Below, piece by piece: positions 1 through 64,000 of a DNA stretch of 64,000 bases (position 1 is the first letter of the stretch; each line of letters opens with the position of its first letter). Source of the DNA: Lepidonotus clava (lineage: Eukaryota; Annelida; Polychaeta; Phyllodocida; Polynoidae). Below the pieces are notes generated by a model that saw only the letters and a list, made by a program, of their open reading frames with translations, did no database searches and was not told where the DNA came from. Position numbers and translations under genes: made by a program. The stretch lies in contig OW387147.1 of assembly GCA_936440205.1 (NCBI GenBank), positions 15,153,629 to 15,217,628 of the forward strand, read 5' to 3'.

Positions 1-264
1 CGGGGTTAGGGGGAGTAGGGGGCCGGGAAGAGGTCAGGGGAATAGCCCTGGGATCCCCGTGCGTTGCTCTGTGATGCTGACGGGGTTAGGGGGAGTAGGG
101 GGCCGGGAAGAGGTCAGGGGAATAGCCCTGGGCTCCCCGTGCGTTGCTCTGTGATGCTGACGGGGTTAGGGGGAGTAGGGGGCCGGGAAGAGGTCAGGGG
201 AATAGCCCTGGTCTCCCCGTGCGTTGCTCTGTGATGCTGACGGGGTTAGGGGGAGTAGGGGGCC
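1..264. repeat. 80-bp G-rich tandem satellite, about 3.3 copies
   Basis: The motif CGGGGTTAGGGGGAGTAGGG begins at 1, 81, 161 and 241, so the period is exactly 80 bp. Copies differ at only a few sites (for example GGATCCCC, GGCTCCCC, GTCTCCCC before GTGCGTTGCTCTG). The array probably continues to the left of the window. It breaks at 264, where a foldback element begins, and a diverged copy resumes at about 2403. Confidence 0.95.
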
Positions 265-2402
265 GTGGAAGAAAAGAACCTTTTGAGAGGGTTTTCATGC
301 CGATTTGAGCACTTTGAAAAATTTCCAAATTTGAAACATTTATGACTCCCAGTATGAGTCAACTATGGTTCAAAACTGACTCTAAGGTTGTAGCCCCGAG
401 TGAGAATGACCATTGTAAACTAGTCAGGAAACTGTGAGACTAATAAAACATTTTCTAGAAATTTAGACAGATTTTTAACTTAATTCTTACAGTGAAAACC
501 CCAACCAATGGATTTTGCTAAAAACTTGCATAAATGATATCTAGGCCTATCTCATGCCAAAAATGTCCCCTATTTAATGGAAATCATTTTACATATTTCC
601 CGGCCTCCAGCCATTCCCCTCAGCTTCCCCTATTTGATGGAGTTAAGGTTGTTGGGGCATTCTGACGGGAATGCAATTACCTGATGACTTGTGGAAGAAA
701 AGAACCTTCTAGTAGGGTTTTCATGCCGATTTGAGCACTTTGAAAACTTTTCAAATTTAAATCATTTATGACTCCCAGTAGGAGTCAACTATGGGTCAAA
801 TGTGACTCTTAGGTTGTAGCCCCGAGTGAGAAGGACAATTCTATACATGTCAGAAAATTCTGTGATGATTACAACATTATCTAGAAATTTAGAAAGATTT
901 TTCACCTTATTTTTATACTGAAAGACTCAACCAATGGATTTTGCTAAAATCTTTCAGAAATGATAATAAGGCCCATCTTATGCCAAAAATGTCCCCTAAT
1001 TGATGGAAATCCTTTTACATATTTCCCAGCCTTTACTCCATGTCCCTGACCATCCCTCTATGAATAGCCACCTCTAGCCTCCTGATATTCTCAGGTTGCA
1101 AAGAGCTGATGACTTGTGGAAGAAAAGAACCTTTTGATAGGGTTTCCATGCCGATTTGAGCACTTTGAAAAAAATCCAAATTTAAAACATTTATGACTCC
1201 CAGTAGGAGTCAACTATGGGTCAAATGTGACTCTTAGGTTGTAGCCCCGAGTGAGAAGGACAATTCTATACATGCCAGAAAATTCTGTGATGATTACAAA
1301 ATTATCTAGAAATTTAGAAAGATTTTTCACCTTATTTTTATACTGAAAGACTCAACCAATGGATTTTGCTAAAAACTTGCATAAATGATATCTAGGCCTA
1401 TCTCATGCCAACAATATTGTCGGATATATGGGCAGCAAATTTTCTCAGGGACAACTCATGGGTTAAGGATGGGTGCAGGTGGCCAGCCTAATACATCATA
1501 GTGGGATTGGATGTGTCCTTCTGGTAGGCCTGAGCCTCAAATCAAGATAGAAACAATACAGGAGGGGGGACGGTTGGTAACCAACCACCACTATAATGTA
1601 ATGGGCCAGGTACCTGCACCTATCCTTGGTCCCTGAGGTGGGCCCCTGATAATTCAATGCCTGTAAATTCAACAACATTTTTGGCATGAGATAGGCCTAA
1701 TTATTATTCCTGGAAGGTTTTAGCAAAATCTACTGGTTGAGTTTTCCTGTGTGAAAAAAACAGTAAAAATCGTTGTGATTTTCTAGATAATGTTGTAATC
1801 GTCACAGAATTTTCTGACATGTATAGAATTGTCCTTCTCACTCGGGGCTACAACCTAAGAGTCACATTTGACCCATAGTTGACTCCTACTGGGAGTCATA
1901 AATGTTTTAAATTTGGATTTTTTTCAAAGTGCTCAAATCGGCATGAAAACCCTATCAAAAGGTTCTTTTCTTCCACAAGTCATCAGCTCTTTGCAACCTG
2001 AGAATATCAGGAGGCTAGAGGTGGCTATTCATAGAGGGATGGTCAGGGACATGGAGTAAAGGCTGGGAAATATGTAAAAGGATTTCCATCAATTAGGGGA
2101 CATTTTTGGCATAAGATGGGCCTAATTATCATTTCTGAAAGATTTTAGCAAAATCCATTGGTTGAGTCTTTCAGTATAAAAATAAGGTGAAAAATCTTTC
2201 TAAATTTCTAGATAATGTTGTAATCATCACAGAATTTTCTGACATGTATAGAATTGTCCTTCTCACTCGGGGCTACAACCTAAGAGTCACATTTGACCCA
2301 TAGTTGACTCCTACTGGGAGTCATAAATGTTTTAAATTTGGATTTTTTTCAAAGTGCTCAAATCGGCATGAAAACCCTATCAAAAGCTTCTTTTCTTCCA
2401 CA
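265..2402. mobile_element. Foldback (long inverted repeat) element, non-coding
   Basis: A unit starting GTGGAAGAAAAGAACC and continuing with CATGCCGATTTGAGCAC occurs forward at about 265, 691 and 1116, and as reverse complement ending at about 1976 and 2402. The stretch of about 690-1400 is mirrored by about 1690-2402. The flanking words CTCCTGATATTCTCAGG and CCATCCCTCTATGAATAGCC in the left arm are repeated inverted in the right arm. The arms are about 700 bp with a loop near 1410-1690. No transposase-like frame is seen. It sits inside the 80-bp satellite, which resumes after it. The structure suggests a foldback transposon or MITE grown by nested unit duplication. Confidence 0.8.
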
Positions 2403-2530
2403 AGTCATCAGCCCCTGTGCGTTACTCTAGATCTGTGGGACTGACGGGATTAGGATGGGTAGGGGGCCGGGAAGAGGTCAGGGGGATAGCCCTGCAGGTC
2501 TCCCCGTGGGTTGCTCTGCAGTCTAGGCCT
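2403..2530. repeat. Diverged copy of the 80-bp satellite
   Basis: CCCCTGTGCGTTACTCT, GACGGGATTAGG and GGGGGCCGGGAAGAGG follow the same order as the satellite at 1-264 with scattered changes. This supports insertion of the foldback element into the array. Confidence 0.75.
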
Positions 2531-2854
2531 TTACCAACACCTCTGGTCAGACATAGAAAGGGCTGGGAAATAACTAAAATGAGACAACCAAACATAGTGC
2601 TAATTATAGATGTCCCCAGCTGGGCGGGGGTGGGTGGGAAGGGGACCCCCTGTGAGACACTTATGTAATGGGCCATACCATTGACACTGCAAGAGTGTGA
2701 ACACATCCCTTACACTTCTTGACACGTTTTAGAGGATGTGGTTTCAGACACCCCCGAGCCTGTCTAATGTATGAGTTCAAATTCTTCCCGTGAATGATTA
2801 TGTCATCCAGCTAAATTAAAGGGAGCTAAAACCAATATAATTGACAAAATTTTC

Positions 2855-3120
2855 AAAAGTCAGATATGGAAATATGTTAGATGAGTCTAGTTAAGGTCAG
2901 TGGCAAAGTATAAGCTGTGAAAACTTGCTCAAACCGAAGTAGAATTCCATGAGAGATGGTAATATGTCTATTTGTTTGTAAACGAACACCACTTTTGAGG
3001 ATTCACATTAAAAGAGTTGAGCAAGGAAAATGTGTTTTTAATGTTTTTTTAAAACCCTATTAAATTTTCATGGTTTAGATTTTAACATGGGCCAGAAATA
3101 TACACAAAGAATGGATTTCT
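2855..3120 (+). repeat. Dispersed repeat family R1, copy 1
   Basis: The order of words TTAGATGAGTC, TTAAGGTCAGTGG, AGCTGTGAAAA, ATTCCATGAGAGAT, GCAAGGAAAATGTGTTT, CATGGTTTAG and GGCCAGAAATA recurs in the same orientation at 23615-23845. No coding capacity or terminal repeats are seen. It is probably an old non-autonomous transposon or SINE-like unit. Confidence 0.75.
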
Positions 3121-6100
3121 ATGCTTATTTGAGTTTGGAAAATTCTGTTTTTTTTTGTTTTTTTTAAAATTCATTTTATTTATCCTGATAATATTGAATT
3201 GCAACTTAATGCTAGTTTACATCAATATACCAGCCTTTTCGAAGTCCAATAAATTACAGTCAATTATGAACTATAGTAAGGTAAATTAATTTTAAATAAA
3301 TCAAACTATATGCATCAAATGTTAAAGGTCCTTTTGCGGTCGCGATTTTGGTTCCCTTAAAGTCACATGTTATTCAATTATGCCTTTAAATGAATTATTG
3401 TACCATCATCGCGTTCCATCCCTGTGGAGAGACGATCGCACAATTGTTGTATTCCTCAATACTCATAGTAATAATCATTTATAGGCCTACTGGAGATATT
3501 TCTATTTGTTTATGTTGTAATTACTATGTGAAGCATCCCACATGTAGGCCTATACCTATTAGTCTATAGTCGTATATTGGCAATATATTGTACTGACGTG
3601 GGTGGCCAGTCCATATTCGTGTAGGCTTGATAGCGTTAGCATTAGAACAGTGCACGTGTCAAAAGCCATAACTTTCTGTCAAAGTAGGGAGTCGAAGGAG
3701 GAGTCAAAGTGTGACGTATCATACCAAAGGTGTGTACGCCGCTCTAGCCAGTCAGAGTTAGCTAAATGTTGAGTGAGTAACCATCCTGGAAAGGTTAGGT
3801 CTTACAAGCTGAGTCCTGTTGTTTGGAATAGAGGCAGTCAGACTGCGCTAGAAGGCGGGAGCGATGACTGAATGTGTTTGAGGGGATTCCTTCCTTGGAG
3901 TTGATCATTGTCAATTGAGATCTTGTCACAGAACAGCAGTACATAGGAGAATATTAATAAAAAACATCATTTCACGCGAGTGTTATGTCTTACATGATGT
4001 GGGAACTATAATTATGTATTGGACGACAGCAGTCGAACGAGGAGGAGACTGCGTTTGGAGCTAGCTATTATCTACAATTAACCACGACTAATTATGTACG
4101 CCATATACAACAGATAATTAACTCTCTATAGTTCAATATATTAGAAATATATATTATGGATATTTCGGACTGTAACATTGCGTTATTATGGCATTCAAGC
4201 CTCAATATTGATAGAGATAGGGCCTGTCTGATTAGGTTAGATTTGCGCAGGTAGGCCTACTACAATTTATACTCATTGTAATATCACCGAAAATCTGGGG
4301 CAACCCTTAAGTGATTTAATTGAAAAAAAGGAAGAATATGCACATCTAAATTAAATTTCGCACCATCCCGGCCCCCACCCGACCTGATGTGTACGTTCTT
4401 GACGACAGGCCGCCCATTCCACCTCATAGATTACATTACAAAGACATTGTTATAAACACTGCGAGCTTATCATAAGATTTTCTGAATTGTGTCGATAGTT
4501 GTCACTCTCATGGCCCAAGTGCCCGAGACTTTCATAGTTTACCTTATAGCCCACAGCATCGGAAGATTATGTAAGAGAGCTGGTCACTTTCTCTTGGAAT
4601 TTCCTCTGTGCTCAGATTTTCCCTTTTCTGGCGCAATACTGTAAACATTATTTCCCACGTCTAGGTGCATACTCAGTGCAGGTCTTTGATCTATGCTTTC
4701 ATATTATTGATGACTTGCATCCTATTCTCGAAATGATAGATTTTAATCTATGGTCGGTTAAGCTACATTTTCCGACATTCAAACTTTACAAGTCATGTAG
4801 CTTTAAGTGTTATCAGATTTTTCTAAAGTTTATTGAGAATTTGTTCCTGCTATAAATCTCATAATGTATATTTCAAAAAGAAACGTTTCATTCCATTTTG
4901 CAACTCTGTTGTTGTAACGTGTAGTTTACCCGCCCTAACAGCGTGCCCAGCCGTTTCCGCCCATGCCGTCGCCCGATTGAATTGCATCCTTCCATATACT
5001 ACTAACACGCGACGAAACGTTTTCTGAATATTTTTGCACATCTTCTTTAGATGATATGCAAATGACGTCATATACATGCGGATCGTTATTTCATTTTTCT
5101 TTCTATAATAAATGACCCCAAAACATTGATACGAACGTAATGCACAATTATCAAATCATTGTAATTGAAATGTATAATGTATAATTATGATGCTTATATG
5201 CTTATAATATTATGGCTATACGGATCTAGATTGGCACATTCGTTAGCGCGATATGGCCGTTTCCTTAATTTGACGCGTGACATCATCTCAAGTTTATCGC
5301 TTAGTTCTTAAATTTTATTTGCTGTCAAAAGTCAGTTGATTTTGTGAGAATTTTTTCAAAGTAATTAACAAATTGACAGCTAGGATATATGCCATCTCAG
5401 CCCAAAAGAGTAAATTGTAATTGTTTTATTTTATCAGTGATTATATTGAGACATTTTATAGGCTTTGTGGGGTAAGGGATAGATGTTAAGGGAGGACGGC
5501 TGTTCGTGTAACTTCTGTGTTGGTCGTATGCCAAGGAGGTATGTATATCAGATGTCCGTTGTAACTAACTACTAGTTCAAAACTTCCAAGCTTTTCCTCG
5601 TATATCTTTATCTTATCATACAGGAAACTTTACTGGTGTTCAGATATGTTGTATGCCTACAGGTAGCTCCTCAGCCTTTACCTACCCACCACATAGCTTG
5701 GCTACTCAAATTTTTCATACACATCTGTTACTGATAGGCCTAAAACAAACCATGTCCTCCTTAACTAGAAGTTATTATTTTGCTATACACCCAAACTTTT
5801 CCCTCTTAACCGATCCTCTCTTTATTTTGACAAAGTATCTGTACTCTAATCAGTACAGGACAATCTTTAAATAATGTCTATACAACGAGAAGACCATAAT
5901 TATTTGCTAAGAATCAATGGTGTAATAGAGGTACATTTTAATGGCCACCAATAACTGTGACTCATAAAGCTGCACCTTGTTGTATTATCCGTTAATCCAG
6001 CATTGTAAAAGGTCCAATAACTTTTGATGCGGTTGCCAGAAACCACGGGGAAGGGGTCATTCACCTGCCACGAGGGTTACATAACATCATTTGAACTTTT

Positions 6101-6337
6101 GGCCTAATCACAATTTTGCTCGATTTCATCTATTTTATTTTAGAGTTAAAAGAGGCTTCATCCGTCAACCAGTCAAATAGTGAAGTTTACCTATATTTCG
6201 CAATTCGTTACGTTGCAGAAAGGATAGGGAAACAGATGAAGGCACCAATATGTCATGGCTTATCTTTGTGCTGCTACCTGGTAGGATTACAGTAAACTAG
6301 ACGAACATCCCACTGTTTGAACAGTCAGGTTTCATAA

Positions 6338-6371
6338 CCCCCCCCCCCCCCCCCCCCCCCCACACACACAC
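6338..6371. repeat. Poly-C / CA simple repeat
   Basis: An uninterrupted run of about 24 C is followed by a short CA repeat. Confidence 0.95.
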
Positions 6372-7019
6372 GCCAATATTCAAAACGTCCTAGTTTGACA
6401 CACATGGTGGTTAAGACCCGGCAGTGAAGACAACATTAGGGAATGTATTGTCAGTTGTGGTTACCTTGGTCTTGCACTTAAATATTGAAAACTTACACTG
6501 TGGCTATTTGGCTATTTTAGAAATGCACGAATGCGAAACGAATACACAGAAATATATCTCTTTTCGTTACATAGGGGTTTATAATTATACTGATCGGGAT
6601 GAGATAATTTTATGACAAGGTTGATGCTGGCCGCATGTCAAAACGTCAGAAGGGAGTCCATCACGGCGGGTTCGGTCAAGGTCGGGTCTCACACAATATT
6701 CAAGATAACACGTTTTCTTTGCTAATGAGATTATTAGAATCTGGTTGCCATCAGTCATTCAGTGTATACACATACATTTTTCCTAATACGTTTTTAAAGT
6801 GACAGTACTTGACCAATCGTATAAGAGGTCAGTATTTTCTCTCTCAGGTTCTGATGTCAATGTTATTAGATGAGGCACTAGATTGACGTTGAAATATTAA
6901 AATTGGTGGATTGGATCTTGTATGTGCCCCCGCCAGGCGAAGAAATAGATTGTGCATTTGTACTGTTATTTATGGCAGGATACGTAATACATATTTTGAC
7001 CAAACCCCAACCCCCTCCC

Positions 7020-7021
<2 letters not shown>

Positions 7022-7058
<37 letters not shown>
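7022..7058. repeat. (AT)n microsatellite
   Basis: About 18 AT dinucleotides without interruption. Confidence 0.97.
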
Positions 7059-7060
<2 letters not shown>

Positions 7061-7639
7061 CATATGAATATATTATCCCTGGCGATGAAGCTCCCCCAAT
7101 ATAGGCCTATGGCTACACTTCCACTGTGAGACCTCCATTAATAACGAAGTCCTATGTCTTATTACTTTTCTTCAGCATCAGTTACCATATGCCAGTCGAT
7201 TGGTTACAAAGGAAACAAATATCCAAAATCATCAAAACCTCATAATATGCAACTGGTTAACAATTATTTTGTACCGGACTGTAATCTAATGTGATGTTTT
7301 TCTTGGTAGTAAACAAACTTGTCCAAGATCGAGGGCAAACCTGTGAGGGGAGCAGCTGACGTAATGGGCGTTTCAGCATTAATTGGTCATCTACCCTAAC
7401 CTGATATGGAAGACGGCAAATAAGTAACATTGGTGCCCACTAATATAAAATACAATGTATTGTCACATGTTCTGTAGGATTGGCCAAAGTAAGAGGACGA
7501 ATACCTTCCTTATCTTTCTGATTAGACAAAGCCTTAAGAACATTCTATAGACATGTATGTCTAATGAGTACATGCGCGTGTTACGTGTCTTATTTTTGTT
7601 AAATCTAATCCACCCCTCCTGCTGGTAATCGGTTAATCT

Positions 7640-7810
7640 GTTCAGTATGTAGGACGGCCCGTGCGGAGGCCGTCATATAACGGACCGACCGGCCGGCCGA
7701 TCAGAGCCCACACGGCAGTACCTCATACATACACCAGCCGGGCGGCCGGGCAGCCACAGCCATGGATAGTCTCTGAGACAATGTAAAACTTCAGCTGCCC
7801 TGCCACCAAC
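7640..7810 (+). promoter_or_regulatory. Putative promoter and 5' leader of the mosaic gene
   Basis: A GC-rich island appears abruptly in AT-rich DNA. It contains a TATA-like word (CATATAAC near 7674), the self-complementary stretch CCGACCGGCCGGCCGATC, and then a leader up to the ATG at 7811. A short upstream ORF (ATG at 7762, five codons including the stop) precedes the main start. The transcription start itself cannot be read from sequence, so this is an inference from position and composition. Confidence 0.4.
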
Positions 7811-63671
<55,861 letters not shown>

Positions 63672-64000
63672 GTCAGTAATCTGTCTTGGGTCCGTGCTCG
63701 CACCTTTCAGCCCAATTCACCTTGTATGCGATGTCATTTGTCATAGATCTTTATATGTATCTAGAATAAACAGATTGAAAAGGTATTGTTGAATATTTCA
63801 CCATGGAGGTATTGTCATAATATCTCAAGTCAAATGATAACTTTTGTGCTTGCAATTTTAAGATTGGAGGGAATTGTAGGGAACAAGTTGAAGAGGGCAG
63901 TGGGGCTCATGTTAGCTGCATGTTTATGTGATGAATGGGTATTCATCAGGTGTCAAAGCAAGAATGTGAATGTAAAACGATGCGGTAGATCTTTAAGTAT
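63672..64000. other. Intron 41, start only
   Basis: AT-rich. Near 63927, TGTGATGAATGGGTATTCAT resembles the first 20 bases of the Gypsy LTR (TGTGATGAACGGCTATTCAT), so another LTR-type element may begin here. Confidence 0.4.

Larger units (their letters stand above)
2531..7640. other. Upstream intergenic region without recognised gene
   Basis: This is AT-rich sequence with only short open frames, none with recognisable domains or codon bias like the GC-rich exons downstream. It holds one dispersed repeat (2855-3120), a poly-C/CA run and an AT microsatellite. I saw no tRNA or other RNA gene. Enhancers of the downstream gene may lie here, but nothing in the sequence marks them. Confidence 0.6.

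Noticed and set aside
6878-7129. Open frames with YIYIYI repeats on both strands
   Set aside because: Translations of the AT microsatellite.

Overview
The window is animal genomic DNA. It has spliced genes with GT-AG introns, GC-rich exons set in AT-rich introns, phase-1 EGF exons, a Ngaro-like tyrosine-recombinase retrotransposon, a Ty3/Gypsy element, CR1/Jockey-type LINE remnants, MITEs and many minisatellites. This mix suggests a marine invertebrate bilaterian (lophotrochozoan such as a mollusc, or an echinoderm, hemichordate or amphioxus). The sequence alone does not settle which.

Layout. Bases 1-2530 hold an 80-bp G-rich satellite interrupted by a 2.1-kb foldback element. Bases 2531-7640 are apparently intergenic, with one dispersed repeat and simple repeats. 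From about 7640 to past the right edge lies one very large plus-strand gene. I can trace 41 exons (7811-63671) whose splice phases all agree and give 2340 continuous codons with no stop; the 3' end is outside the window.

The predicted protein is a secreted or cell-surface mosaic. In order it has: a short hydrophobic leader; EGF1; a LamG/concanavalin-like domain; module X1; EGF2; X2; EGF3; F5/8C-fucolectin domain 1; EGF4; a PAN/apple-like domain; X3; EGF5-8; F5/8C domain 2; EGF9; two more PAN/apple-like segments; a Thr/Ser mucin-like linker spread over six tiny exons; X4; EGF10-16; and the start of a CASPR/fibrinogen-like domain. Module X occurs four times (about 165-220 residues, signature G-V/L-H-Y) and I do not recognise it as a named family. 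It is the best candidate here for something undescribed. The domain set suggests a carbohydrate-binding or adhesion role, which is inference.

Mobile DNA inside the introns. An antisense Ngaro-like element with textbook split direct repeats (A1-ORFs-B1-A2-B2) fills 12793-18690. A truncated LINE lies at 21768-23235. A 13.7-kb Ty3/Gypsy element lies at 47629-61377, with near-identical LTRs, a 4-bp target duplication, a broken pol, and an extra 840-residue zinc-finger ORF downstream of pol that has its own TATA plus initiator promoter. Several MITE-like palindromes are also present.

A recurrent oddity is that three tandem arrays grew across exon-intron boundaries of the host gene: five acceptor copies before exon 2, about 45 donor copies after exon 22, and eight or more donor copies after exon 37. 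The Gypsy element inserted into the decayed tail of the last array.
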